From: Microlunatus capsulatus
GTDB lineage: Bacteria; Actinomycetota; Actinomycetes; Propionibacteriales; Propionibacteriaceae
Direction of reading: 5' to 3'
DNA length: 64,000 nucleotides
Assembly: GCF_017876495.1 (NCBI RefSeq)
Contig: NZ_JAGIOB010000001.1
Location: 682,001-746,000 of the forward strand
Shown here in pieces: positions 33,259 through 42,881 of this stretch; the first letter of the stretch is position 1, and each line of letters starts with the position of its first letter. Made by a program: the position numbers and the translations under genes. The notes below the pieces were generated by a model. The model was not told where the DNA came from. It did not search any database and saw nothing but the letters and a program-made list of their open reading frames with translations.

Positions 33259-34131
33259 TCAGCGCTTGCTGAAGGGGTCCTGCCCCTCGCGCCAGGTGGC
33301 GATCAGCCGGGAGGCGATGGAGCTGGCCCCGGGCAGACCCAGCCGGCCGGCGTCGAGGGCGGCGGTCAGCTCGTCGCGGGTGTACCAGGCGGCGTGGCTG
33401 ATCTCGTCGGTGTCGACGTTGATGGTGGTGCTGGTCGCACGGGCGAAGTAGCCGAGCATCAGCGAGCGCGGGAAGGGCCAGGGCTGGCTGCCGAAGTAGT
33501 GCAGCTCGTCGAGGGCCACGTCGACCTCCTCGGCGATCTCGCGGTGGATGGCCTGCTCGGCCGACTCCCCCGCCTCGACGAACCCGGCGAGCACCGAGAC
33601 GCGGTTGCCCCAGTGCGCCTGGCCGCCCAGCAGCAGCCGGTCGTCCTCGTCGACGACGGCGACGATGACGGCCGGGTCGGTGCGCGGGAAGTGGTCCTCC
33701 CCGCACGCCTCGCAGTGCCGGGCGAAGCCGCCGTTGATGACGGCGGTGGGGCCGCCACAACGCGGGCACAGCGACTCGAGCCGGTGCCAGTTGAGCACGG
33801 CGGTCGCCGCGGCGGCGATGTCGAGCTCGGCCTCGCTGAGCACGCCGCCCACCTCGCGGAGGTCGTGCACCTCGCCCTCGGTCAGCGCCTCGACGGCGAA
33901 GACGGGGGCGCCGTGCAGCAGCCCCAGCAGGCGGTGGCGCTGGCTGTCGAAGTCGACGAACGGCTTGACCATCCGCAGCCGGGTGCCGTCGGCGCGGGTG
34001 GTGAACTTGCCGTCGGCGCTGAGCTTGAGCAGCTTCGCGTCCGGCGCCCGCCACAGACCGGCGACCCACTCGGTGGAGCGCCGGTGGTGGTCGACGCGGT
34101 CGAGGTCGCTCGCGGTCACCCAGGTCGTCAC
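33259..34131 (-). CDS. nudC: NAD+ diphosphatase NudC (NADH pyrophosphatase)
   Basis: 290-aa Nudix enzyme that hydrolyses NAD(H) to AMP and NMN and can remove NAD caps from RNA. A zinc ribbon is formed by Cys122/Cys125 and Cys140/Cys143. The Nudix box begins GFVEAGES at about 173 and ends REIAEEVD. The NudC-specific SQPWPFPRS is at 215-223. GTG at 34131 is 6 nt from TAGGCT (34138-34143). Position next to adnB matches M. tuberculosis Rv3199c. Confidence 0.95.
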   Translation of the reverse strand: MTTWVTASDLDRVDHHRRSTEWVAGLWRAPDAKLLKLSADGKFTTRADGTRLRMVKPFVDFDSQRHRLLGLLHGAPVFAVEALTEGEVHDLREVGGVLSEAELDIAAAATAVLNWHRLESLCPRCGGPTAVINGGFARHCEACGEDHFPRTDPAVIVAVVDEDDRLLLGGQAHWGNRVSVLAGFVEAGESAEQAIHREIAEEVDVALDELHYFGSQPWPFPRSLMLGYFARATSTTINVDTDEISHAAWYTRDELTAALDAGRLGLPGASSIASRLIATWREGQDPFSKR

Positions 34132-34137
34132 CGGCTC

Positions 34138-34143
34138 AGCCTA
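34138..34143 (-). promoter_or_regulatory. -10 box of a probable leaderless promoter (nudC)
   Basis: TAGGCT on the minus strand, 6 nt before the GTG at 34131. Confidence 0.5.
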
Positions 34144-34270
34144 GGCGACCCGGCCGGCGCCGCGCGCACCCGTGCCGGGGCGCCCGGAGGGGCCACCGAG
34201 GGCGCGACCGGTGCGGCCGACGGCAGGCCCGCCGCCCGGACCCGGAACCCGGGCCGCAGGCAGCCGGGCC

Positions 34271-37200
34271 TCAGCCCCGGTCCAGCAGCAGCGCCTCGAG
34301 GGCGGACCGGTCCCCCAGCCCCTGCGGGCGCACCAGCTGGTCGGAGCGCACGTGGTAGAAGACGGCGTCCACCTGCGCGAGCGGCACCTGCTGCACCTCG
34401 GCCCAGGCGAGCCGGTAGAGCGCGAGCTGCAGCGGGTCGGCGTCGTCGAGCCGGCTGGTCTTCCAGTCCACGACCTGCCAGCGGGCGCGGCCGTCGGCGG
34501 CGTCGGGCAGCCGGTAGACGGCGTCGATCCGGCCGCGGACCAGCCGGCCGGCGAGCAGCAGGCTGAACGGCGCCTCGACGGCGTACGGGGCCGAGGCCCC
34601 GAACCGGCCGGCGACGAAGGCCTCGCACAGCTCGCGCAGCTCGGTCTCGTCCTCGGTCCCGCCGTCGACGCGGTCCGGCAGGTCGTCGGGGTCCACCAGC
34701 TGCTGCTGGCCGAGCCCGCCGTGGCCCAGCCGCGGGCCGAAGTAGTGCTCGACCCAGGAGTGGAAGCGGGTGCCGAACCGGGCCGCCCGCGACGGCGGCC
34801 GGGGCATCGGCCGCGCGAGGTCGGCCGCGTAGCCGTCGGGGTCGGCGGTCATCCGGAGGACAGCCGTGGCCGAGAGCGTCTCGGGCAGCACGACCCCCTG
34901 CTCGCCGGAGCGGGACGCCGCCAGCTCGGCCAGCAGCTTGTCGATGTCGGAGTCCCAGCCGGCCACCACCTCCTCGGCGTCCAGCAGCAGCTGCTCGGCC
35001 CCGCCCGCGGGCTCGTAGCTGCCGGTGCGGGCCTGCCGCCGGCGGGCCTCCTCGACGTGCCCGGCCGCCGTCTGCCGGCGCGCCCAGGCGTCGGGGTCCA
35101 GCGGCTTGGGCCACGGCTGCGGGGCGGCCGCGGTGACCAGCGGGTTGTCGGGACCCGACGGCGTCGCCTCGGCCACCACCTCGCCCTGGCGGCCGGCCTC
35201 GTCGAGGATCGCCCGCAGGTACACCGACGGCGTGCGCGGCTTGCTCAGGTCGGCCCGCCAGTAGTGCCCGGTGCCGACCAGCAGCTGCCGCGCGCGGGTG
35301 GCGGCGACGTAGGCCAGCCGGTCCTCGGCCAGCAGCTGCTGGCGGGTGAGCTCGGCCTTGTAGGCGGCCAGGCCCGCGTTGGAGGCCTCCTCCAGGTGCG
35401 GGATCGCGTCCGCGTCGCCGCGCAGCTCCGCGGGCAGCACGGCCGGGTTGGTCACCCAGTTGTCGGTGACCCGGTCGCTGGGGAAGACGCCCTTCATCAG
35501 CGCGGGCAGGAAGACGACCTCCCACTCCAGGCCCTTGGCCTTGTGCACCGTCAGCAGCTTCACGGCCTCGCGGTCGGACGGGACGGCCTGCTCCAGCCCG
35601 GCGCCCTGGTCGATCTCGGCCTGGAAGTAGGCCAGCAGCCCCGTCAGCGAGGCCTCGCCGTCGACGTCGACGTAGTCGGCCACGGCGTCGAGGAAGGCGC
35701 CCAGCTGGTCGCGGCGGTTGCTCTGCTCGAACTCCCGGGTGGCGACCAGCTCGACGTCGAGGCCGAGCGTCACCACGATCCGCCGGGTGAGGTCCAGCAG
35801 CGGCTCGTCGCTGTGCCGGCGCAGGTAGGCCAGCTCGGCCGCGAGCCGGGCGAACCGCTCCCGGGCCGCGGCCGAGTACGGCTCCTCCCCCGGGCTCTCC
35901 AGCGCGTCGAGGAGGCTGACGACCTCCGTCGGGTCGACCCCGGCCACAGCGTCGGACAGCGCCGCGACGACGTCGGGCGGGGCGCCCGCGTCAGCGGCGT
36001 CGTCGGCCCGGCGCGGGTCGCCGCCGCGGGCCAGGTCGCGGGCCCGGCGGCCCAGCAGGGCGAGGTCGCGGGGGCCGACCTGCCAGCGCGGCCCGGTGAG
36101 CAGCCGGATGAGGTCGGGGTTGGCGGTGACGTCGGCGACCAGCCGCAGGGTGGCTGTCACGTCGACCACCTCGGGCAGGTGCAGCAGCCCGCCGAGGCCG
36201 ACGATCTCCACCGGCACGTCGCGGGCGCTCAGCTCGGCGTACAGCGGGGCGATGTCGGCGTTGCGCCGGGTGAGCACGGCGATGTCGGCCCAGTGCGGGG
36301 CCTGCCCGCCGGTGTGCGCGGCGACGATCTGGTCCCCGATCCAGCGCACCTCCTCCGGCCAGGTGTCGAAGGTCGCCGCGCGGACGGTGCCGGGCGCGGT
36401 CCCCTCGGGGGCGTGCAGCAGGCCCAGCCCCTCCTGCGCGGCGTCGTCGGCCGTGCCGGGCAGCGTCGTCGAGCGGAGCGGGCGGCTGAGCTCGTTGGCG
36501 ACGTCCAGGATCGTCTGGCCGCTGCGACGGTTGACCGTGAGCGCGAACCGGCGGCTGGGGCTGAAGTCGGCGCGCGGGAAGTCGCGGGCGAAGCCGAGGA
36601 TGTTGCTGGCCGCCGCCCCGCGCCAGCCGTAGATGGCCTGGAACGGGTCGCCGACGGCGGTGACCGGGTGCCCCAGGCCCAGCGAGGGCACCGGCCCCGA
36701 GAACAGGTGCCGCAGCGTGATGGCCTGCGCGGCGGAGGTGTCCTGGTACTCGTCGAGCAGCACGACCCTGAAGGCGGCCCGCAGCGTCGCGGAGACCTGC
36801 GGCACCTCCTCGGCCAGCCGCGCCGCGATGGCCATCTGGTCGGCGAACTCGACCAGCCCGAGCCGGCGCTTCAGCTCCTGGTAGTCCAGCACCAGGCTCG
36901 CCAGCTCCAGCCGCTCCTGGGCGGCGATGACGGCCTTCTTCACGTCGGCGTAGACGTTGCCGTAGCGGTTCGGCGGCGCCGACTCCCAGCCCAGCAGCAT
37001 CTCCCGGGCCTGGGCGTCGAGGGCCTCGGCGGCGACGAGGTGCGACTGCAGCTCGGCGTCCAGCTTGAGCACCCGCTCGGTCACCGACGCGGGCCGCAGC
37101 CGGGACAGGAACTCGAACGGCCCCGCCGCGGCCTTGACCACCCGTGACGCGAGCCGGTAGCGGGTCGCCCCGCTGACCATCGTCGGGTCGGCCTCGTAGC

Positions 37201-37603
37201 CCAGCCGCAGGCCGTGCTCGGAGACCAGCCGGGCGGCGAAGGCGTCGTAGGTCATCACCAGCTGCTCGCCGGACTCGTCGACGCCGCGGTCGGACACGAC
37301 GCCGGCCTTGAGCAGCGCGGCGCGGACGCGGGCCGACAGCTCGGCGGCGGCCTTGCGGGTGAAGGTGAGCCCCAGCACCTCCTCGGGCCGAACGGCGCCG
37401 GTGCCCACCAACCAGACCACCCGGGCTGCCATCACCGTCGTCTTGCCCGAGCCGGCGCCGGCGATGATGACGCCGGGCTCGAGCGGGGCGGTGATGGCGT
37501 CGAGCTGCTGCTCGGAGAAGGCGATCCCCAGGGCGTCGACGAGGTCGTCGGTGTCCCGCAGCCGACGGGTCGGGGCGGGCGGGGTCAGCAGGTGGACGCT
37601 CAC
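34271..37603 (-). CDS. adnB: AdnB helicase-nuclease subunit
   Basis: 1110-aa UvrD-like helicase fused to a RecB-family nuclease. Walker A AGAGSGKT is at 48-55, DEYQDT is motif II, AVGDPFQAIYGWRGA motif III, TVHKAKGLEWE motif V and YVAATRAR motif VI. The C-terminal nuclease has VVDWKTS (Asp1046, Lys1048). AdnB is the lead motor in the mycobacterial AdnAB end-resection complex. GTG at 37603 overlaps the adnA stop (GTGA), so both are made from one message. Confidence 0.94.
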   Translation of the reverse strand: MSVHLLTPPAPTRRLRDTDDLVDALGIAFSEQQLDAITAPLEPGVIIAGAGSGKTTVMAARVVWLVGTGAVRPEEVLGLTFTRKAAAELSARVRAALLKAGVVSDRGVDESGEQLVMTYDAFAARLVSEHGLRLGYEADPTMVSGATRYRLASRVVKAAAGPFEFLSRLRPASVTERVLKLDAELQSHLVAAEALDAQAREMLLGWESAPPNRYGNVYADVKKAVIAAQERLELASLVLDYQELKRRLGLVEFADQMAIAARLAEEVPQVSATLRAAFRVVLLDEYQDTSAAQAITLRHLFSGPVPSLGLGHPVTAVGDPFQAIYGWRGAAASNILGFARDFPRADFSPSRRFALTVNRRSGQTILDVANELSRPLRSTTLPGTADDAAQEGLGLLHAPEGTAPGTVRAATFDTWPEEVRWIGDQIVAAHTGGQAPHWADIAVLTRRNADIAPLYAELSARDVPVEIVGLGGLLHLPEVVDVTATLRLVADVTANPDLIRLLTGPRWQVGPRDLALLGRRARDLARGGDPRRADDAADAGAPPDVVAALSDAVAGVDPTEVVSLLDALESPGEEPYSAAARERFARLAAELAYLRRHSDEPLLDLTRRIVVTLGLDVELVATREFEQSNRRDQLGAFLDAVADYVDVDGEASLTGLLAYFQAEIDQGAGLEQAVPSDREAVKLLTVHKAKGLEWEVVFLPALMKGVFPSDRVTDNWVTNPAVLPAELRGDADAIPHLEEASNAGLAAYKAELTRQQLLAEDRLAYVAATRARQLLVGTGHYWRADLSKPRTPSVYLRAILDEAGRQGEVVAEATPSGPDNPLVTAAAPQPWPKPLDPDAWARRQTAAGHVEEARRRQARTGSYEPAGGAEQLLLDAEEVVAGWDSDIDKLLAELAASRSGEQGVVLPETLSATAVLRMTADPDGYAADLARPMPRPPSRAARFGTRFHSWVEHYFGPRLGHGGLGQQQLVDPDDLPDRVDGGTEDETELRELCEAFVAGRFGASAPYAVEAPFSLLLAGRLVRGRIDAVYRLPDAADGRARWQVVDWKTSRLDDADPLQLALYRLAWAEVQQVPLAQVDAVFYHVRSDQLVRPQGLGDRSALEALLLDRG

Positions 37604-40600
37604 GCGACCACCTGCTGGCCCGCGGACTGGGTGGGGCAGCTGCCGCGGAAGGGGCAGTAGCGGCAGGCGGCGCCGATCCGGGCCTCGAAGCGCTCGGAGC
37701 GGATCACCGACGCCGCCTCGGCGAGCCGGCGGTGCACCCAGGTGGGCTGCACCGCCGCGTCCGCGGGGTCGTCGGTCTCGGGCAGGCCGACCGGGAAGGG
37801 GACGTCGTCGAGGGAGGCCTGCTGGAACACCTTCGGGTGGCCGGTGGTGCCGTCGGCCAGCCGCAGGTAGACGAGCTCGGCCCCCGCCGGGCGGGCGCCC
37901 GGGCCGGCGACCTCGGCGAACGCGTCCGCGGCGACGGCCAGCTGGTAGACGCCCAGCTGGTCCTGGAGGGCGACGTCGGCGGCACCGGGGGCGGCCCGGG
38001 AGGTCTTGAAGTCGACGATCCGGATCCGGCCGTCGGGGTCGCGCTCGACCCGGTCGGCGGTGCCGGTGAGGTGGACGCGCTCGTCGCCCAGCTCCACGTC
38101 GCAGGTGAACGGCACCTCGGTGCCCAGCAGCTCCTGGCCGGGGCGGCCGGCCTGCCAGGCGGCGAACCGCTCCAGCGCCGACTCGGCCTCCACCCGCTCG
38201 ACGGCCGAGAGCCAGTTGGCGTCGAAGTCCAGCTGGTTCCAGACCGCGTCGAGGTGGCCGGCGAGCTCCTCGGGGTCATCGGTCTGCGCCCCGTGCTCGG
38301 CCAGCACGTGCACCAGCGAGCCGAAGCTGGCCGCCGTGTTCCGGACCGGCTCGCCGTGCGCCTGCCGGGCCAGGAACCACTGCCGCGGGCAGGCGAGCAC
38401 GTTGCCGAGCTGGCTGCCCGAGAGCCGGACGGCGGCACCGGGTGCGACGACCGGCGCCGGCGCGTCGCTGAGCTCGCGCATCCCCCACCACGCCGTCGGC
38501 GCCGCGGAGGGCACCAGCGGGCGGCCGTCGGCGCCGGTCGCGTCGGCGAGCCGGGCCAGCCGGAGGGCGGCCTGCTCGCGGAGCGGCGGCGGCGCCTCGG
38601 CGTCGACGCTGACCCGGCGCAGCTCCCCGACCAGGGCGGCCAGCGAGAGCGGACGGCGGGGCCGGCCGGGCAGCAGCTGCACGGTGACGCCGAGCTCGGG
38701 CAGGAAGCGGGAGGGCTGGTCGCCCTCCCCCTCGGTGCCCGCGACGGCGGTGACGACCAGCCGCCTGCGGGCGCGGGTGCAGGCGACGTAGAACAGCCGT
38801 CGCTCCTCGGCGATCCGCTGCGCGGTGGGCACGGCCTCGGAGACGCCGCGGCGGCCCAGCCGGTCGGCCTCCAGCAGCGAGCCCCGGCGGCGGACGTCGG
38901 GCCAGGTGCCCTCCTGGACGCCGGCGACGACGACCAGCTCCCACTCCAGGCCCTTGGAGCGGTGGGCCGTCAGCACCCGCACGCCGCCGCCGCGCAGCTC
39001 GGACTCGCGCAGGGTGTCGGCGGGGATCTGCTGGCCCTCGACCTCGGCCAGGAAGCCGGTCACCCCGCGCAGGCCGGCGACCTCCTCGCTGCGCGCGGCG
39101 ATCTCGAACAGGGCGCACACCGCGTCCAGGTCGCGGTTGGCCCGGCGACCGGTGTCGCCGCCGTAGGCCGACTCGCGGCGCAGCCGGGCGGGCCAGCCGG
39201 TGCGCGACCAGAGCAGCCAGAGCACCTCCTCGGCGGTGCTGCCCGCGGCGACGGCGCGCTCGCAGCGGCGCAGCAGGTCGGCCAGCGCGCCGGCCGCCTC
39301 GGCGTCGGCACCGCCGTCGCACTCGGCCAGCAGCTCGGGCTGGCGCAGGCCCAGCGCCAGCAGCTCGGCCGAGGGCCGGGGCATCGCGGTCCCGGCCAGC
39401 TCGGCGCGCTCGGCCTGCCGCAGGGCGCGGCCCAGCCGTCGGGTGGCCATGGCGTCCAGGCCGCCGAGCGGGGAGGTCAGCAGCAGCTGCGCCTCCTCAG
39501 GCCCGAGCACGCGGCTGCGGGTGGCCACCTGCAGCGCGAGCAGCAGCGGCCGGACGGCCGGGTCGGCGGCCAGCGGGATCTCGTCGCCGGCCACCTCGAC
39601 GGGCACCCCGGCCGAGACGAGCGCCCGGGCCAGCGGCGGGATGCTGGCGCGGCCCGAGCGGACCAGCACCGCCATCTCCTCCCAGGGGATGCCGTCGCGC
39701 AGGTGGGCGGCGCGCAGGATCTCGGCGATGTGCTCGGCCTCGGCGCCCGCGCTGGTGCAGGTCAGCACCTCGACGCGGCCGCGGGGCCGCGTCGGGTCGG
39801 GGCTCGGGTGCCGGAAGGCCTGGTAGACGTCGGGCGGCAGCGACCGCGGGATGCCGAGCCGGCTGGCGACGCTGCGGCTGGCGGCCAGCAGGGCCGGGCC
39901 GAAGCGCCGGGTCTGCTGGAGGGCGAGCACCGGGGCCGGGGCGCCGTCGCGGGTGCGGAAGAGGTCGGGGAAGTCGAGGATGCCGCGAGCCTCGGCGCCC
40001 CGGAAGGCGTAGATCGACTGGTCGGGGTCCCCCACCACGACGACGTCGGCCCCGGAGCCGGCGATGGTCTGCAGCAGCCGGACCTGGGCCGGGTCGGTGT
40101 CCTGGTACTCGTCGACGTAGACGCAGCCGATCTCGCGGCGCAGCGTCGCGACCACCTCGGGGTCGGTGAGCAGGATGCGGCTGCGGTGCACCAGCTCGGC
40201 GTAGTCGAGGACGCCCTCGGCGTCCATCACGTCGAGGTACTCCTCGAAGAACTCCCCGATGCTCACCCACTCGGCGCGGCCGGCCGCCCGGCCGGCGGCG
40301 ATGACGTCGTCGGGGTCCATCCCCAGCTGCCGGGCCTTGGCCAGCACGGCGCGGACCTCGCTGGCGAAGGCGCGGGTGGGGAACGCGCGGGCCAGGCTGT
40401 CGGGCCAGTCGGCGCGGGAGGTCTCCAGGCTCCCCTGCAGCGTCTCGCGGACGCGGAAGTCCTGCTCGGGGCCGGTCAGCAGCCGCACGGGCGCGGACGC
40501 GCCGGAGGTGGCGGCCGTGTCGTTCTCGGCCCCCAGCCGCTCGCCGAAGCGGCGGACGAGGGCGTAGCAGAAGGCGTGGAACGTCATGGCCATCGGCGTG

Positions 40601-40884
40601 ACGACGGTCCGGCCCAGCCGGGCCGCGATCCGCGTCCGCAGGTCGGCCGCCGCGCGGCGGGAGAACGTCAGCACGAGGATGCTGTCCGGCGTCACGCCCC
40701 GCTGCTCGATCCGGGCCACCACCGACTCGACCAGCGTCGTCGTCTTGCCGGTGCCCGGCCCGGCCAGGACCAGGAGCGGCCCGCCGGGGTGGTCGACGAC
40801 GGCCTGCTGGGCGGCGTCGAGCCGCGGCGGCGCGGCGGCGGCGCCCTCGGCGAGCGGGGTGGCGGAGCGGACGAGGCGGTACAT
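37600..40884 (-). CDS. adnA: AdnA helicase-nuclease subunit with Fe-S cluster motif
   Basis: 1094-aa partner of AdnB. Walker A AGPGTGKT is at 41-48, DEYQDTDPAQ is motif II, VVGDPDQSIYAFRGAE motif III and VLTAHRSKGLEWE motif V. The C-terminal nuclease includes IVDFKTS. A cysteine in NVLACPRQWFL together with CRYCPFRGSC near the C-terminus gives the four-Cys iron-sulfur cage of AddB/AdnA-type nucleases. The gene precedes adnB in one operon and has a recognisable promoter upstream. ATG at 40884 has no good ribosome site. Confidence 0.94.
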   Translation of the reverse strand: MYRLVRSATPLAEGAAAAPPRLDAAQQAVVDHPGGPLLVLAGPGTGKTTTLVESVVARIEQRGVTPDSILVLTFSRRAAADLRTRIAARLGRTVVTPMAMTFHAFCYALVRRFGERLGAENDTAATSGASAPVRLLTGPEQDFRVRETLQGSLETSRADWPDSLARAFPTRAFASEVRAVLAKARQLGMDPDDVIAAGRAAGRAEWVSIGEFFEEYLDVMDAEGVLDYAELVHRSRILLTDPEVVATLRREIGCVYVDEYQDTDPAQVRLLQTIAGSGADVVVVGDPDQSIYAFRGAEARGILDFPDLFRTRDGAPAPVLALQQTRRFGPALLAASRSVASRLGIPRSLPPDVYQAFRHPSPDPTRPRGRVEVLTCTSAGAEAEHIAEILRAAHLRDGIPWEEMAVLVRSGRASIPPLARALVSAGVPVEVAGDEIPLAADPAVRPLLLALQVATRSRVLGPEEAQLLLTSPLGGLDAMATRRLGRALRQAERAELAGTAMPRPSAELLALGLRQPELLAECDGGADAEAAGALADLLRRCERAVAAGSTAEEVLWLLWSRTGWPARLRRESAYGGDTGRRANRDLDAVCALFEIAARSEEVAGLRGVTGFLAEVEGQQIPADTLRESELRGGGVRVLTAHRSKGLEWELVVVAGVQEGTWPDVRRRGSLLEADRLGRRGVSEAVPTAQRIAEERRLFYVACTRARRRLVVTAVAGTEGEGDQPSRFLPELGVTVQLLPGRPRRPLSLAALVGELRRVSVDAEAPPPLREQAALRLARLADATGADGRPLVPSAAPTAWWGMRELSDAPAPVVAPGAAVRLSGSQLGNVLACPRQWFLARQAHGEPVRNTAASFGSLVHVLAEHGAQTDDPEELAGHLDAVWNQLDFDANWLSAVERVEAESALERFAAWQAGRPGQELLGTEVPFTCDVELGDERVHLTGTADRVERDPDGRIRIVDFKTSRAAPGAADVALQDQLGVYQLAVAADAFAEVAGPGARPAGAELVYLRLADGTTGHPKVFQQASLDDVPFPVGLPETDDPADAAVQPTWVHRRLAEAASVIRSERFEARIGAACRYCPFRGSCPTQSAGQQVVA

Positions 40885-40935
40885 GCGGTGCGGTGCGTCC
40901 CTGCGGTCGGGCCCGGGCGGGCGGGGGTGCTGGAG

Positions 40936-40963
40936 GTCCTATTCGACCAGACACCGCTGACAA
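40936..40963 (-). promoter_or_regulatory. Possible adnAB promoter
   Basis: Minus strand TTGTCA (40958-40963), 16-nt spacer, TAGGAC (40936-40941), about 50 nt above the adnA start. Confidence 0.4.
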
Positions 40964-40999
40964 CCCCGGCGTCGTCGCCGCCCGCGGGCGGTCCCGGTG

Positions 41000-41061
41000 G
41001 GGGAACCGCTGACGGCCGACGTCCCGGTCTCCCGGGCGGTGCGACCGCTCAGCGGTTCCCC
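41000..41061. terminator. Inverted repeat between the membrane-protein gene and adnA
   Basis: GGGGAACCGCTGA (41000-41012) and TCAGCGGTTCCCC (41049-41061), perfect 13-bp arms, 36-nt centre. It lies 48 nt after the stop of the minus-strand membrane-protein gene and could end that transcript, or be regulatory for adnA. Confidence 0.45.
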
Positions 41062-41108
41062 GTCCCGGCCGGGGCTGCCGGCGCAGCCGGGTCAGAGCGC
41101 CGGCCGGG

Positions 41109-42881
41109 TCAGACCGCCGGGCGGCCCCGCCAGGCGGCGTCGAGCACGGCCACGACGGCGGCGCCGAGCAGGCCGGTGCCCAGCACCAGGTCGCCGAGCT
41201 CGGCGTAGGGGTCGAGGTAGACGGTGGTGCTGCCGTCGCGGACCAGGGCGGCGTAGGCCAGCACGGTCATGGTGAGGAGGGAGTTCGTCAGCACCAGCAG
41301 CACCCGGGTGGGCCGCGGGAAACGGGCCGAGCTGCCGTTGCCCCAGCCGGCCCCGGTCAGCAGGTCCCAGGTGAGGCCGACGAGCAGCAGCGCGGCGCCG
41401 GAGAACCCCAGCAGCACCCCGAGCGGGTCGGCCAGCAGGGTGCGGTGGGCGACGAGGGCCGAGAGCGTGAGCACCCCGGCGAAGCCGAGCGCCCGGACCG
41501 GGGTCAGCCGGCGCCGGACCGACGTCACGACCACCGCGGCGAGCACGACGACGGTGGCGACCAGGTTCAACGCGTCGGGGTCGGTGGTGCCGGCCACCCG
41601 GTCGCCGAGGACGAGGCTGCGGGCCAGCGCCACCAGGACGACGCCGACGCTGCCCAGCACCAGCGCGCGCCCCGCCCGGCCGGCCCGCGCGGCGCGGACG
41701 GCCAGCACGAGGAGGCCGACGCCGACCAGCGCCCGGACGGGGTCGACCAGCACCTCGACGAGCAGGGGCAGGTCGTTGACCCAGGTCTGGTCCTCGACGC
41801 CGCCCGGGCCGAGGGCGGCCAGCACGGGGACGGCGGCGGCGAGCAGCTGCACGGGCAGGTTGACCGCGATCAGCGCGACGGCGACGGGGAAGCCGATCGC
41901 GCCCAGCTCGTCGCCGAGGTCGCCGACCACGGGCACCGCGCCGCGGCGCCGGGCCGTCGCCAGCAGCAGACCGCCCGCGACGCCGGTGCCGGCCACCACG
42001 AGCAGCGCGGGCAGCAGCAGGTTCCAGCCCTGGCTGACGGGGTCGCGACCGGCCAGCTGGTGGCCGAGCTGCAGGAGCCGCAGGCCGACGAGCACGCCGA
42101 GCACGGCGAACGCGGCCCGGGCGCGGGTGAGCTGCTGGGCCCCGCGGGTCGCGGCGACGGTGGCGCGCACGGTGATCTCCGCGACGGCTGCCCCCGCGAT
42201 GGTGGCGGCGGGCAGGGCGAGGAAGCCGAGCGTCGCGGCGGTCAGCTGGAGGGTGACGGGGACGAAGTCGAACCCGAAGGTGCGGCCGTGGCGCATCCCG
42301 ACCGCCCCCGCCGCGAGCGCGCCGCCGACCAGCGCCCACAGCAGCGGGAACTCCCACCAGGTGGACCGGCGCCGACGCCGGACCGGCACCAGGACGACGA
42401 CCGCGAGCATGGCCGCCGCCCCCAGCAGCGGGGTCCCCCAGCCGCCGCTGGAGGACGGCGACCGGAGCGACCAGACGCCCATCTGGACCAGCGCGAACAG
42501 GGTGCCGAGCACGGCCAGCCACCACGGCCCGCGGACCGCGGCCAGCAGCAGGAGCGCCGTGACGAAGGACAGCATGACCACCAGCGGCCAGGCGGCCGCG
42601 GTGGGCAGTCCGAGGCCGCTGCCGCCCGCGGTGCTCAGCGCGGCCGAGCGGCGCAGCGGCCCGGACAGCACCACGAGCAGGCCGCCGGCGGCGAAGACGA
42701 CGTAGCCGGCCAGCACGACCGCGCGCAGCCCCTCCGGCCAGCCCTGGTCGCGCAGCCGGCCCTCCCGGACCGGGTCGAGCAGCGTCTGGCGCAGCACCCC
42801 GCTCGCGAAGGTGCGCAGCCGAGGGCGACGGGCCGGTCCCGCCGCCGGCGCCCCCACCGGCGCGAGCGGACCGGCGCTCAC
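41109..42881 (-). CDS. Polytopic membrane protein of unknown function
   Basis: 590-aa protein with about 14-16 hydrophobic helices separated by short Arg-rich loops (e.g. VRRRRRSTWW, SVRRRL); no recognised family motif. GTG at 42881 overlaps the stop of the beta-propeller gene (GTGA), so both are translated together and may form one membrane complex. Length and helix number resemble transporters or polymer-handling enzymes, but no catalytic residue pattern is visible. The longer same-frame reading up to 46085 runs antiframe through two real genes and is rejected. Confidence 0.7.
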   Translation of the reverse strand: MSAGPLAPVGAPAAGPARRPRLRTFASGVLRQTLLDPVREGRLRDQGWPEGLRAVVLAGYVVFAAGGLLVVLSGPLRRSAALSTAGGSGLGLPTAAAWPLVVMLSFVTALLLLAAVRGPWWLAVLGTLFALVQMGVWSLRSPSSSGGWGTPLLGAAAMLAVVVLVPVRRRRRSTWWEFPLLWALVGGALAAGAVGMRHGRTFGFDFVPVTLQLTAATLGFLALPAATIAGAAVAEITVRATVAATRGAQQLTRARAAFAVLGVLVGLRLLQLGHQLAGRDPVSQGWNLLLPALLVVAGTGVAGGLLLATARRRGAVPVVGDLGDELGAIGFPVAVALIAVNLPVQLLAAAVPVLAALGPGGVEDQTWVNDLPLLVEVLVDPVRALVGVGLLVLAVRAARAGRAGRALVLGSVGVVLVALARSLVLGDRVAGTTDPDALNLVATVVVLAAVVVTSVRRRLTPVRALGFAGVLTLSALVAHRTLLADPLGVLLGFSGAALLLVGLTWDLLTGAGWGNGSSARFPRPTRVLLVLTNSLLTMTVLAYAALVRDGSTTVYLDPYAELGDLVLGTGLLGAAVVAVLDAAWRGRPAV

